A stretch of DNA of 64,000 nt from Roseibium sp. MMSF_3412 (GCF_030733265.1 NZ_JASHJI010000025.1:31781-95780); one strand, 5' to 3'; counted from the first letter of the stretch, positions 1-8,529 are shown. The notes: generated by a model not told the origin, from the letters alone. Program-made: numbers and translations.

Positions 1-1496
1 CCGTTTCCGACCGAAACCTGTGTTTTGTGAAAGACCGGGATCAGCGGCAGTTCTGCGTTGATGATTTCCTGGATGCGATCGTAGTGTTCCTTGCGAACCT
101 CATCGTCGAAATCCTCGCGGCCTTTTTTCAAAAGCCCGTCCAGTTCCGCGTTGGAATAGCCGGAGAAATTGTACCCGACCCCCGATTCCACGAGTGTGCT
201 CGGGAGGTAGTCGGGATCTCCCTGCGGAGCGGTGCCCCAGGCCTGAAGGTGCATGTCGATCTGGCCGGCTTTCAGGGCTTCATTGTTGGCGTCGTACTCG
301 CCCATGGCGATTTCAGCACCGATGCCGATCTGCTGAAGCAGGGCCTGTGTGATCTCCAGGGTCGGACGCAACGCGGCACGTCCCTCGTAAGACCGGATTT
401 TCAGCGAGATTTCCTCGCCGTCCAGTTCCCGGTTGCCATCGCCATTGGTGTCCTTGATCCCGGCTTCGTCCAGAAGTGCCATGGCCTTTTCCGGATCATA
501 TTCGAGCGTCAGGTCACCATTGGCCCAGGAGGCCATGCTTGCAGGAAAGAGACTGTTCGCCACTTCGCCGCCAACACCGTTCAGGGACGCGGCAACGATC
601 GTCTCGCGATCAAGACCGAGCGAAACAGCCGTGCGCAGCGTGTCATTGGCCAGAGGGCCATCAGCGGTACGGACCTGGAAAAAGAAGAGACGTGTGGTCG
701 GGTTGGCGAACAGCTGCCCCTCGCCTTTTTCCTTGAGAGCGGCGAAATCCGGCTCCGGATAGTTGGTCACCAGGTCGACGTCGCCGGCCTGCAGTGCCAG
801 GGCCGCAACGGACGGATCGGACAGCGCATCCATCACGATCCTGTCCAGCTTCGGTTCGCCGCCCCAGTAGTCGGCAAATTTCCGTGTCTGGTAGGTCTTG
901 TCCGGTTCGGCCATCACGAACACGAACGGACCGGTTCCGATCAGCGGCAAGTCATCCGTTCCATCCTTCAACACGGCCGCGGAAGGTTCTGTCAGAGACC
1001 ACAGGAAAGCCGAATTCGGTGACTTGGTCTTGAACACGAGTGTGTGGTCATCTTCGACCGTGATGCTCTCGATACCGAGCAGCCTGGAGAGGCGCGGGTT
1101 GTGGCCCGGATGCCCCTCGACATCGAATTTCTCGAAGGAAGCCTTCACGTCCATCGCCATCATGTCCGAGCCGTCATGGAACTTCACGTCGTTGCGCAAT
1201 GTCAGTTTCCATTCGGTCGGAGACAGGTTCTGGAATGTCTCCGCAAGACGCGGCTGCATGGTCATGTCGTAGCCGAGCCCGATCAGTGTCTCGGAGACAC
1301 CCGCCCGATTGCTGAGCCAGCCGTTCTGGCGGGCCCTTGGATCCGGCACGCTGCTCTTCGGTCCGAACGGCACGGCAATGCGCATGGTTTTCTCTGCTGC
1401 CTGGACGGGCAGTGAGGGGATCGCAAACGCGGCAAATGCAAGGGCGCCGATGCCCATCAGCGCGGCGACGGAGGGTCTGGTTTTCTGATTTGACAA
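1..1496 (-). CDS. ABC transporter substrate-binding protein, SBP_bac_5 (peptide/nickel/opine type), 3' end outside window
   Basis: About 498 residues are visible and the C-terminus runs off the left edge. The start is a TTG preceded by GGAG eight bases upstream; it gives a clear signal peptide (MSNQKTRPSVAALMG, a hydrophobic Ala-rich core, then VQAAEKT). The mature part has family 5 landmarks: an FGPKS..DP.AR N-terminus, a WKLTLRNDVKFHDG stretch, and a later region with DTNGDGNRELDGEEISLKIR. Members bind peptides, nickel, haem or metal-opine complexes in the periplasm and deliver them to an ABC permease. A Zur-like operator lies just upstream, which would favour a zinc-related (for example metallophore) substrate; that is inference. 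Permease and ATPase genes would be expected further left, outside the window. Confidence 0.85.
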   Translation of the reverse strand, partial: MSNQKTRPSVAALMGIGALAFAAFAIPSLPVQAAEKTMRIAVPFGPKSSVPDPRARQNGWLSNRAGVSETLIGLGYDMTMQPRLAETFQNLSPTEWKLTLRNDVKFHDGSDMMAMDVKASFEKFDVEGHPGHNPRLSRLLGIESITVEDDHTLVFKTKSPNSAFLWSLTEPSAAVLKDGTDDLPLIGTGPFVFVMAEPDKTYQTRKFADYWGGEPKLDRIVMDALSDPSVAALALQAGDVDLVTNYPEPDFAALKEKGEGQLFANPTTRLFFFQVRTADGPLANDTLRTAVSLGLDRETIVAASLNGVGGEVANSLFPASMASWANGDLTLEYDPEKAMALLDEAGIKDTNGDGNRELDGEEISLKIRSYEGRAALRPTLEITQALLQQIGIGAEIAMGEYDANNEALKAGQIDMHLQAWGTAPQGDPDYLPSTLVESGVGYNFSGYSNAELDGLLKKGREDFDDEVRKEHYDRIQEIINAELPLIPVFHKTQVSVGN

Positions 1497-1544
1497 GGTT
1501 GAGCTCCGGAAACGGAAAACATGACTGTGGAACGCAACATTGGG

Positions 1545-1567
1545 TACATGTTATAATATTACATTAC
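1545..1567 (-). promoter_or_regulatory. Zur-like operator (candidate)
   Basis: An AT-rich imperfect palindrome centred on ATGTTATAATATTACAT lies about 50 bp upstream of the TTG start of the substrate-binding protein. It agrees at most positions with the proteobacterial Zur consensus as I recall it (ATGTTATAnTATAACAT with short flanks). The match is by eye; no scoring was done. Confidence 0.45.
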
Positions 1568-1789
1568 AAGCAAAAAAGTGGCCTGAGAGCTGGCTGCAAA
1601 CCGGCACCAGGGCAACATCAAATCAGCCTGTTACGCGAACCTTGAGGTCGCGGAACGTGCCCGACAGAATGGTGAGTTCGTGATGTCAATGGGCTCGCAG
1701 ATTTCGCTGCATTCGTTGACCGGATGCCCAAGAGCAACAGGACGACCGCAGCCGCCCTGTTGTCAGTCCGCAGATAGGCTCAGAGCCGA

Positions 1790-3328
1790 CTACTGGTTGC
1801 CCTGAGATCCGGCCGTCATCGCTTCCATCACGTTATCAAGATTGAAGCTTCCCGGTTTCTGACGTGGCGGGAATTCCTGGAAGCTGGAAAGCCACTGGGC
1901 CACATAGGCACCGGCAGGTGCGAAGACGAACATGTGTTCGACCCACCAGCGCTGATACCCCATCGCGTCCTCGGCTTCGGCCCGTTCAAACGGATCCATG
2001 CGCAGGTTTGTCAGCGAAGGCGCCCTCAAAACCTCGAAGGGTGTCGTCCACACCTTGTAGCCTTCGGCATGCTGCTTGAGATAGGTGAACTTCCAGTCGT
2101 TCCAGCGCAACGCTGCAACCGATCCGTCATCCGTCCAGTAGATGAACTCTTCGCGCGGCCAGTCCGCTTCTCCCCTCAGCGCTGGTCCGAGATCGTAGCC
2201 GTCCAGGTGAACCTTGTAGCTGCGTCCGATGGCCTCCACACCGCCTTCAAGCAACTGCGCCTTGATGTCGGGATCGCCGGCAGCCGCAAGGATGGTGGGC
2301 AGCATGTCTTCATGCGCGCCAATGTTGTTGACGACGGTTCCAGGGTCGATCGTTCCGGGCCAGCGGATCAGCGTCGGAACGCGGAAACCGCCTTCCCATT
2401 GCGTGTTCTTCTCGCCCTTGAACATTGTCGTGCCGCCATCCGGCCACGTGAATGTTTCCGCGCCGTTGTCGGAGGAATACATCACGATGGTGTTGTCGGC
2501 GATGCCCAGTTCCTCAAGCTTGTCGAGCAACTGGCCCACATGGCCGTCATGTTCCACCATGCCGTCTGCGTAGATGCCATAGCCGGTCACACCCTCGCTT
2601 TCGTCCTTCAGATGGGTGAAGATGTGCATCCGTGTCGAATTCCACCAAAGGAAAAAGGGCTTGTCCTGGTCGACGGCACGCTGCATGAAGTCGAGCGCGC
2701 CGCTCGTGACTTCCTCATCAACGGTTTCCATGCGTTTGCGGGTGAGCGGCCCGGTGTCTTCGATGGTCCCATCCGCACTGGATTTGATGACCCCGCGGGG
2801 GCCGAATTTTTCACGAAATGCAGGATCCTTGGGGTAGTCCGGATGTTCCGGTTCCTCTTCCGCGTTCAGGTGATAGAGATTTCCGAAGAACTCGTCGAAA
2901 CCGTGGTTCGTCGGCAGCATTTCGTCCCGGTCGCCAAGGTGGTTCTTGCCGAACTGACCGGTGACGTAACCGTGGTTCTTGAGCAGACCGGCAATCGTCG
3001 GATCCTCGATCTTCATGCCCTCCGGTGCACCGGGCAGACCAACCTTGGTCAATCCGGTCCGCATCGGCGACTGTCCGGTGATGAAGGCCGCCCGCCCGGC
3101 GGTGCAGCTTTGCTGACCGTACCAGTCGGTGAAATAAGCGCCTTCGGCAGCGATCCTGTCGATATTGGGCGTCCTGTAACCCATCATGCCGCGATTGATC
3201 GCGCTGATGTTGAACTGGCCGATGTCATCGCCCCAGATCACAAGCACATTCGGCTTGGCAGCGTCCTGGGCAATGGCAAGACCTGGCAGTGAGGCCGCAA
3301 TGGCCGCAACCAACAGTCTTTTCAGCAT
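1790..3328 (-). CDS. Arylsulfatase family protein (type I, formylglycine)
   Basis: The protein has 512 residues and a signal peptide (MLKRLLVAAIAASLPGLAIAQ). The start was chosen at the ATG with GGGAGGATC in front of it, although the frame stays open upstream through the neighbouring miniature element. The sulfatase signature CTAGR is at about residue 75, where Cys would be converted to formylglycine. Metal-ligand candidates are DD at 34-35, K128/H130 in GKNHLGD, and DN at 287-288 in YSSDNGAE. The protein hydrolyses sulfate esters in the periplasm or outside; the substrate cannot be read from sequence. The gene is isolated: its left neighbour is an unrelated ABC gene and its promoter side abuts a MITE 40 bp upstream. 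The family call is sure, the specificity unknown. Confidence 0.9.
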   Translation of the reverse strand: MLKRLLVAAIAASLPGLAIAQDAAKPNVLVIWGDDIGQFNISAINRGMMGYRTPNIDRIAAEGAYFTDWYGQQSCTAGRAAFITGQSPMRTGLTKVGLPGAPEGMKIEDPTIAGLLKNHGYVTGQFGKNHLGDRDEMLPTNHGFDEFFGNLYHLNAEEEPEHPDYPKDPAFREKFGPRGVIKSSADGTIEDTGPLTRKRMETVDEEVTSGALDFMQRAVDQDKPFFLWWNSTRMHIFTHLKDESEGVTGYGIYADGMVEHDGHVGQLLDKLEELGIADNTIVMYSSDNGAETFTWPDGGTTMFKGEKNTQWEGGFRVPTLIRWPGTIDPGTVVNNIGAHEDMLPTILAAAGDPDIKAQLLEGGVEAIGRSYKVHLDGYDLGPALRGEADWPREEFIYWTDDGSVAALRWNDWKFTYLKQHAEGYKVWTTPFEVLRAPSLTNLRMDPFERAEAEDAMGYQRWWVEHMFVFAPAGAYVAQWLSSFQEFPPRQKPGSFNLDNVMEAMTAGSQGNQ

Positions 3329-3368
3329 GAATTGATCCTCCCTGATAAAATTGAAAAAACTAGCGCTA

Positions 3369-3632
3369 GGGTACTGACTCATAAATGAAGTCAATTTGGT
3401 TTGGATCGTTTTGACCAACTGCGAGAAGCGAAAGCGCAGGAAATGTGGTTCATTTTCAAGCCTTTCGCGACGTGGCAGATGGCCAAAACGGCCAAATCCG
3501 AAGGACGGCAAAATGGCTGTATCTCGCAGCGTCACCGCGCTTGACCGGGCATAAAGCCCGCTCTGCACACGCTTCCTCCCGAGGTTTTGCCATTTCTGCC
3601 GCCAAATCGGCGTCATTTATGAGTCCGTACCC
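3369..3632 (-). mobile_element. MITE-like element, copy 1 (264 bp, TA target duplication)
   Basis: This is a 264-bp element bounded by terminal inverted repeats beginning GGGTACTGACTCATAAATGA at the left and reading GGGTACGGACTCATAAATGA from the other end. TA dinucleotides flank both ends (3367-3368 and 3633-3634). It is about 96% identical, without indels, to the inverted copy at 26570-26833. It carries no transposase, so it would be mobilised in trans. A TA duplication fits IS630/Tc1-mariner or IS427-type IS5 relatives. One frame stays open across it and runs into the sulfatase gene; I regard that as incidental. Confidence 0.8.
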
Positions 3633-3817
3633 TACGGCAGTTTATCGGCTAACCACCGATAGAACAGGCCTTTTTCCGGATTTGCGGCAAGAAAGGCGGT
3701 GAATTTTGCCTCCAGCGTCAGGGCGATCGGATTCTGGCGGAAAATGCACGTTTTGGGCGGGCAAGGGACTTGGCAGATTTCACGACCCGAGAGCGCGATT
3801 GCGCTCGGCGTCTTCCG
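3632..3817 (-). pseudogene. Possible 3' gene remnant cut by the MITE
   Basis: Between the lysR stop and the element, the minus strand is open for about 61 codons and ends with LTLEAKFTAFLAANPEKGLF and then YRWLADKLP. Its TAG stop is built from the TA target site plus the first G of the element. The helical, charged C-terminus and its codon choice look protein-like, but the frame has no start of its own and no recognised family. It may be the tail of an older gene replaced by lysR, or chance. Confidence 0.25.
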
Positions 3818-4690
3818 CTACCCCGCCTCACCAAAGTCACGCGCGACCTCCTGGGCGATGCGCGCGGCCCGTTCGATCAGTTCGTTCCTGGGTTCGCCGA
3901 TAAAGGTTGCGGTGAAGCGCAGCGGTGTTGCCTGCCAGCCCGGATCGAAAGTCGTTATCCGCTTTTCTTCGACCAGCCGCCGCCCGAGAACACGCGGCAG
4001 AATGCCGACACCGATGCCCGATGCCACCATCTCGAAACCGGTCGACAGCGAGTTCGTCGGAAAGATCTGGGCGGAACTGCCATAGCGGTCGCGAAGTTCC
4101 TGTGTCAGTTCCCGGTGCGGGCGCGAGTTCCGGTTATAGGTAATGACCGGTGTGGTGCTCAGGTCCGGGTCCGGCAGATCGATCGGCCGGTACCAGGACA
4201 GTTCGAAAGGTGGCAGATCCAGGTTGTCGACGCTGTATTCGGAGACGGGGCCCATCAGCATTGTCAGATCGAGCGACCGGTCCAGCAGCATTTCCCGAAG
4301 GTTGACGGATATGTCGACCGACACCTCGATCTTGAGTCTCGGAAACCGGCTGTGCAATTCACGGATGAAATCGGGCAGCCATGTTTGCGCCACGGTCTCG
4401 GCAACGCCGAGACGAAGCAGGCTGCTGACGCTGTCATCAGCCATCACCTCGCCCTTGATGCGTTCCATGATTTCCATGATCTGTTCGGCATGGTTGCGGA
4501 GCAAAACGCCCTGACGGGTCAGCACAACACCCGTCGACACCCGGCTGAACAACTCCGTACCCAGATAGGTCTCGAGGCTGGAAATCCGTGTAGAGACAGC
4601 CGGTTGCGAGACATTCAGCTGCTCCGCCGCCCGGCGCACACCACCCATGCGCGCGACACTGAGAAAGGTTTTGAGTTGCTCGAAAGTCAT
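3818..4690 (-). CDS. LysR family transcriptional regulator
   Basis: The protein has 290 residues and starts MTFEQLKTFLSVARMGGVRR. The ATG with GGAGGG six bases upstream was preferred over a TTG 15 nt earlier that overlaps this ribosome site. The N-terminal winged helix-turn-helix is typical (AAEQLNVSQPAVSTRISSLE) and is followed by a LysR substrate-binding domain to the C-terminus. It is divergent from the DUF1445/TRAP/amidase operon with a 111-bp gap, the usual layout of a LysR activator and its target. The perfect inverted repeat in the gap (4705-4729) is a likely binding site. The effector is presumably the transported substrate or a derivative; this is inference. Confidence 0.92.
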   Translation of the reverse strand: MTFEQLKTFLSVARMGGVRRAAEQLNVSQPAVSTRISSLETYLGTELFSRVSTGVVLTRQGVLLRNHAEQIMEIMERIKGEVMADDSVSSLLRLGVAETVAQTWLPDFIRELHSRFPRLKIEVSVDISVNLREMLLDRSLDLTMLMGPVSEYSVDNLDLPPFELSWYRPIDLPDPDLSTTPVITYNRNSRPHRELTQELRDRYGSSAQIFPTNSLSTGFEMVASGIGVGILPRVLGRRLVEEKRITTFDPGWQATPLRFTATFIGEPRNELIERAARIAQEVARDFGEAG

Positions 4691-4704
4691 GGCATCCCTC
4701 CGCA

Positions 4705-4729
4705 AAGTGATAAAAAAACCTGATCACTT
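4705..4729. promoter_or_regulatory. Candidate LysR operator (T-N11-A inverted repeat)
   Basis: AAGTGAT, 11 bases, ATCACTT form a perfect 7-bp inverted repeat whose inner bases make the T-N11-A pattern typical of LysR binding sites. It lies between the divergent lysR gene and the hydro-lyase operon, 15 bp upstream of the lysR ATG. Confidence 0.6.
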
Positions 4730-4801
4730 CGGACAAAAAATCACGATTTGACTTGATAATAGATAGACCGCAGCATTTTGCCACCGACTTTCGAGGTGGA
4801 A

Positions 4802-5629
4802 ATGACCAGCGAGCGTGCACAGCTTCCCGACCTGTTTGATATGGACCTTGCGGCCCAGCGCCAGCTGATCCGGGACGGTCACTACAACGGGCACACGGCG
4901 GGACTTGCGAAGGGCAATCTGCAGTGCAACCTGGCCATCCTGCCGGCAGATCTCGCCGATGACTTTCACACCTATTGCCGGCTGAACCCGAAGCCCTGCC
5001 CGCTGGCAGGTGTGTCGCGCGCCGGTGAACCGACCATTGCGCGCCTTGGTACGGACGTCGACATCCGGACAGATGCCGCGCGCTACAACATCTATCGGCA
5101 CGGTGTCCTGGAACAGCAGGTCAACGATCTTTACGCGTATTGGCGCGACGATCTCGTCGCCTTTGCAATCGGCTGCTCCTTCACGTTTGAGGACGCGTTG
5201 CGCAAAGCCGGGATCGTCATGCGGCACATCGACAGCAACGTAACCGTTCCGATGTTCCTTTCCTCCATCCAGACCACACCGAGCGGTCCCTTCCACGGCG
5301 GCATGGTTGTCTCCATGCGCCCGATTCCCGAAGACCGGATCGGTGAAGTTGTCGATATCTGCGCAAAGTTCCCGCTGGCGCATGGTGCTCCGGTTCATGT
5401 GGGCGATCCGGCCGACATCGGCATTCCGGATCTTGACGCACCCGACTGGGGTGAAGCGGTCGAGTTCAAGCCGGGCGAAATTCCGGTTTTCTGGGCCTGC
5501 GGCGTCACTCCGCAGGCGGCTATCATGAGATCGAAACCGCCCCTTTCCATCACCCATGCACCCGGTGCGATGCTGATATCAGGCGTCTCGGAGACGACCG
5601 GCCCGCTTTACACCTATAACGATAACTAA
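4802..5629 (+). CDS. DUF1445 family putative hydro-lyase (D-glutamate cyclase-like)
   Basis: The protein has 275 residues; the start ATG has GAGGTGG three bases upstream. It matches the DUF1445/YcsI family through the segments FHTYCRLNPKPCPL, IYRHG, FAIGCSFTFEDALRKAG and FHGGMVVSMRPI. Bacterial members are annotated as putative hydro-lyases, and the domain also occurs in the mitochondrial D-glutamate cyclase, which interconverts D-glutamate and 5-oxo-D-proline. It is the first gene of an operon with a TRAP transporter, a DUF2848 protein and an amidase, so it probably acts on the imported compound or its product. No signal peptide is seen, so it is cytoplasmic. The exact reaction is not established here. 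Confidence 0.82.
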   Translation: MTSERAQLPDLFDMDLAAQRQLIRDGHYNGHTAGLAKGNLQCNLAILPADLADDFHTYCRLNPKPCPLAGVSRAGEPTIARLGTDVDIRTDAARYNIYRHGVLEQQVNDLYAYWRDDLVAFAIGCSFTFEDALRKAGIVMRHIDSNVTVPMFLSSIQTTPSGPFHGGMVVSMRPIPEDRIGEVVDICAKFPLAHGAPVHVGDPADIGIPDLDAPDWGEAVEFKPGEIPVFWACGVTPQAAIMRSKPPLSITHAPGAMLISGVSETTGPLYTYNDN

Positions 5630-5661
5630 CTGAAAAAAATGAGAAACAGAGGACGAACGAT

Positions 5662-6708
5662 ATGAACAGACTGGTATTGATGTCAGCGATTTCCGTGATC
5701 GCATTTGCGGCCGGGACACACGCCAAGGCAGAAGAACTTGCCGTGGTCGGCAGCTGGAGCGGATTGCCGCTGCACAAGCAGTATGAAGCGCCGTTCTGGA
5801 ACGAAAAACTCCCGGAACTTTCCGGCGGTGACCTCTCCGCAGCGCTGACGACCCACGACCAGATGGGGATCGCCGGAGGTGATGTTTTCCGCATGCTCTC
5901 CCAAGGCGTGTTCGACGTCGGCATGACGGTAGCCGACTACGCGGTTTCCGACAGCGTCGCCCTGGAGGGCCTTGATGTACCGCTGATCGCAACGGATGCC
6001 GCCACAGCGCAAAAGGCCGTCGAAGCCGCCCGCCCGATGGTCGACGACATCTACAAGGATGTCTTCAACGCCAAGGTGCTCGGGATCGCGCCCTACCCGC
6101 CACAGGTGGTTTTCTGCAATGCGGAGATCGGCTCCCTCGACGACCTGAAGGGCAAAAAGATTCGCGCGTCCGGCAGGATGACAGCCAAGTTCCTGGAAGC
6201 CCTCGGCGCGGAAGGCGTTAATGTCGGTTTCGGCGAGGTTCCGGGCGCTCTTCAGCGCGGCGTTGTCGACTGCGCCATCACCGGCGCAGGCTCGGGCTAC
6301 AACGCCGGCTGGTGGGAAGTTTCCACCCACCTCATGCCGCTGCCGCTCGGAGGCTGGGACCCGGTCGTGACCGCAATCAACCTGGACAAGTGGAATTCCC
6401 TGTCCGACGCCCAGAAAGCAGCGCTGGAAAAAGGCGTGAAGGAAGGTCTTGAGGCACCCGCCTGGGAAACCGCCCAGAATGCCCTTGAAAATGATGTTGC
6501 CTGCCTGACGGGCAACGGCGAATGCCCCTATGGCGATGCACGCGGTCTGATCCTGGTTGAAGCCAGCGAGGCAGATCAGGCCAAGGCCAAGGAAGTTCTC
6601 ATCACCGAGGTGCTTCCGGACTGGGCCGAGCGCGCAGGCGGTGACTGGGCGGCACGCTGGAGCGAGAGCGTCGGCAAGGTCACCGGTGTGAAACTGGAAA
6701 CCAACTGA
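5662..6708 (+). CDS. TRAP transporter substrate-binding protein (DctP family)
   Basis: The protein has 348 residues with a cleavable signal peptide (MNRLVLMSAISVIAFAAGTHAKA) and is exported to the periplasm. GAGGACGA precedes the ATG. Family features are the central LDDLKGKKIRASGRMTAKFLEALGAEGVNVGFGEV-type segment, whose Arg normally contacts a substrate carboxylate, followed by ALQRGVVDCAITGAGSGYNAGWWEV. It delivers substrate to the DctQ/DctM membrane pair encoded directly downstream, 10 bp away. DctP proteins usually bind organic acids; with an amidase and DUF1445 enzyme in the operon, a nitrogen-containing carboxylate or lactam is a reasonable guess. Two cysteines near residue 260-270 could form a disulfide. 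Confidence 0.9.
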   Translation: MNRLVLMSAISVIAFAAGTHAKAEELAVVGSWSGLPLHKQYEAPFWNEKLPELSGGDLSAALTTHDQMGIAGGDVFRMLSQGVFDVGMTVADYAVSDSVALEGLDVPLIATDAATAQKAVEAARPMVDDIYKDVFNAKVLGIAPYPPQVVFCNAEIGSLDDLKGKKIRASGRMTAKFLEALGAEGVNVGFGEVPGALQRGVVDCAITGAGSGYNAGWWEVSTHLMPLPLGGWDPVVTAINLDKWNSLSDAQKAALEKGVKEGLEAPAWETAQNALENDVACLTGNGECPYGDARGLILVEASEADQAKAKEVLITEVLPDWAERAGGDWAARWSESVGKVTGVKLETN

Positions 6709-6718
6709 GGCACAAACG

Positions 6719-7252
6719 ATGACGTCCCTGGCTCTTGCCCTCCGGCGGATCAATGATCGCCTGGCAATCCTCGTAGGCCTGATCCTTCTCGCCTGCGTTG
6801 CGTTCACGCTCATAGAGATCATTGCACGCCGGTTGGGCGGGTCGCTCGGGGGTGTCGATGAAATCTCCGGCTACGTCATGGCCGTGACCACAAGCTGGGG
6901 AATAAGCTACGCCCTGACGGAGCAGGCGCATGTGCGCATCGACCTGCTCCGCCAGCGCCTGGTGCCTCTTGGCCGCGCCGTGTTCGACATCATTTCCCTG
7001 GTATGCCTTTCCGGCACGGCCATCGTCGTCGCCTGGCGCGGCTGGGGCGTCCTTGAAAAGACCCTCTCGACCGGTGCGCGCGCCAACACGCCGCTGGAGA
7101 CACCCCTGTGGATCCCGCAGTCCCTCTGGTGGGCCGGCTGGGTCTGGTTCGCGCTGTCGGCCTGCGTGCTGCTTGCCTCCGTTCTCGTCAGCTTTCTGGC
7201 CTCCGACTACAAATCCGTCGACGCGGTCGCCGGTGCGAAGGGGGAAGCATGA
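6719..7252 (+). CDS. TRAP transporter small permease subunit (DctQ family)
   Basis: The protein has 177 residues with four predicted membrane spans; the first begins around residue 15 (LAILVGLILLACVAFTLIEI) and the last is at about 135-160. The motif WGISYALTEQAHVRIDLL after the second span is typical of DctQ. GAGGCACAAACG precedes the start. It lies 10 bp behind the binding-protein gene, and its stop overlaps the start of the large subunit (ATGA), so the two subunits are probably translated together. With DctM it forms a secondary transporter driven by an ion gradient in the inner membrane. Confidence 0.9.
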   Translation: MTSLALALRRINDRLAILVGLILLACVAFTLIEIIARRLGGSLGGVDEISGYVMAVTTSWGISYALTEQAHVRIDLLRQRLVPLGRAVFDIISLVCLSGTAIVVAWRGWGVLEKTLSTGARANTPLETPLWIPQSLWWAGWVWFALSACVLLASVLVSFLASDYKSVDAVAGAKGEA

Positions 7253-8529
7253 TTGCCTTCACCTCCGTCGGACTGCTCGGCCTTCTGACCCTCTCCATTC
7301 CCGTCGGCATCGTGCTGTTCCTGCTGGCCTTCGGTATCGACGAATTCTTCAGCCCTTTCCCGCTGATGCGCGGGCTCGGCCAGATCGTCTGGTCTTCCTC
7401 CAACTCCGCAACCCTCATCGCCATTCCGATGTTCGTGCTCCTCGGAGAGATTCTGGTCCGCAGCGGCGTCGCGCGGCGCACCTATACGGCGCTTGAAAAG
7501 TGGGTTGCCTGGATGCCGGGCGGGCTGATCCACGCCAATGTGGCAACTTCGACGATGTTTTCGGCGACATCCGGCTCCTCGGTTGCAACAGCAGCCACTG
7601 TGGCGACCGTTGCCATGCCCCAGGCGCAGGCGCTCGGTTACAATCCGAAGCTCTTTTCCGGCGCAATCGCCGCCGGTGGAACGCTCGGGATCATGATCCC
7701 GCCCTCCATCAACCTGATCGTCTACGGGTTCCTGACGGAAAGCTCCATCCCGCAACTGTTCCTCGCCGGCCTGATACCGGGTCTGTTCCTTGCGGGACTG
7801 TTCATGCTGATCACGGTGATCATCTGCATTTTCAAACCGTCCCTCGGCGGACCGCGCCAGTCGAGCACACTGAAGGAAAAACTGGACGGTCTGGCCGATC
7901 TCCTGCCGATCTTCGGGCTCTTTGCGGCGATTGTCGGGTCGATCTATGCCGGATGGGCCACACCCACGGAGGCGGCGACAGTCGGTGTTGCCATTTCTCT
8001 GCTCATCGCCGCGCACCAGCGGGCACTGAACTGGGAGATGCTGCAGGACGCGCTGCGCGGGTCCGTCAAGACTTCGGCGATGATCATGCTGGTCGTCATC
8101 GGCGCATATGTCCTCAATTTTGCGCTGACAGCCGCCGGTGTCAGCCGGGCTCTGCAGGATGTCCTGTCCGGTCTGGGACTGGGTCCGCTGGAAACGCTGC
8201 TTGTGATCATCCTGATCTACATCGTGCTCGGCTTTTTCATCGAGACCCTGTCGCTCATGGTCGCGACCATCCCGATCGTGGTCCCGATCATCGTACAGCT
8301 TGGCTATGACAAGATCTGGTTCGGCATCCTGATGATCATTCTGGTCGAAATGGCCCTGATCACGCCGCCCGTCGGGCTCAACCTCTACGTGGTTCAGGCC
8401 GCACGCAAATCGGGCAGTTTCAGCGACGTCATGCTTGGCTGCATTCCCTATGCGCTGGCGATGCTGGCGATGGTCGGCCTGCTCATTCTCATGCCCCAGT
8501 TGGCCCTGTTCCTGCCATCAACCCTGTAA
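7249..8529 (+). CDS. TRAP transporter large permease subunit (DctM family)
   Basis: The protein has 426 residues and about 12 membrane segments. The ATG overlapping the dctQ stop was chosen, although the frame is open for a further 47 codons upstream inside dctQ. Family landmarks include IAIPMFVLLGEILVRSGVAR, SGSSVATAATVATVAMPQ, GGTLGIMIPPSINLIVYGF near residue 140-165, and the C-terminal VEMALITPPVGLNLYV. This is the translocating subunit of the tripartite transporter for the operon's unknown substrate. Confidence 0.92.
   Translation: MIAFTSVGLLGLLTLSIPVGIVLFLLAFGIDEFFSPFPLMRGLGQIVWSSSNSATLIAIPMFVLLGEILVRSGVARRTYTALEKWVAWMPGGLIHANVATSTMFSATSGSSVATAATVATVAMPQAQALGYNPKLFSGAIAAGGTLGIMIPPSINLIVYGFLTESSIPQLFLAGLIPGLFLAGLFMLITVIICIFKPSLGGPRQSSTLKEKLDGLADLLPIFGLFAAIVGSIYAGWATPTEAATVGVAISLLIAAHQRALNWEMLQDALRGSVKTSAMIMLVVIGAYVLNFALTAAGVSRALQDVLSGLGLGPLETLLVIILIYIVLGFFIETLSLMVATIPIVVPIIVQLGYDKIWFGILMIILVEMALITPPVGLNLYVVQAARKSGSFSDVMLGCIPYALAMLAMVGLLILMPQLALFLPSTL

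Noticed and set aside
27..1022. Long plus-strand open frame opposite the substrate-binding protein gene
   Set aside because: The minus strand gives a coherent family 5 binding protein with signal peptide and ribosome site; the plus-strand translation matches nothing and is an antisense shadow of GC-rich coding DNA.
1934..3292. 452-codon plus-strand frame inside the first sulfatase
   Set aside because: It is antisense to a clear sulfatase with active-site motif; no start signal or recognisable domain.
3329..3616. N-terminal extension of the sulfatase through the MITE (96 extra codons)
   Set aside because: The internal ATG has a perfect ribosome site and begins a signal peptide; the extension is element sequence also found at 26570 without a sulfatase.
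3778..3802. Hairpin GAGCGC-GATT-GCGCTC downstream of lysR, possible terminator
   Set aside because: The stem is short and no T-run follows on either strand.
4748..4776. Sigma-70 promoter of the hydro-lyase operon with TTGACT as -35
   Set aside because: The -35 is good but the hexamer 17 bp downstream (CAGCAT) is a poor -10, so I did not list it as a feature.
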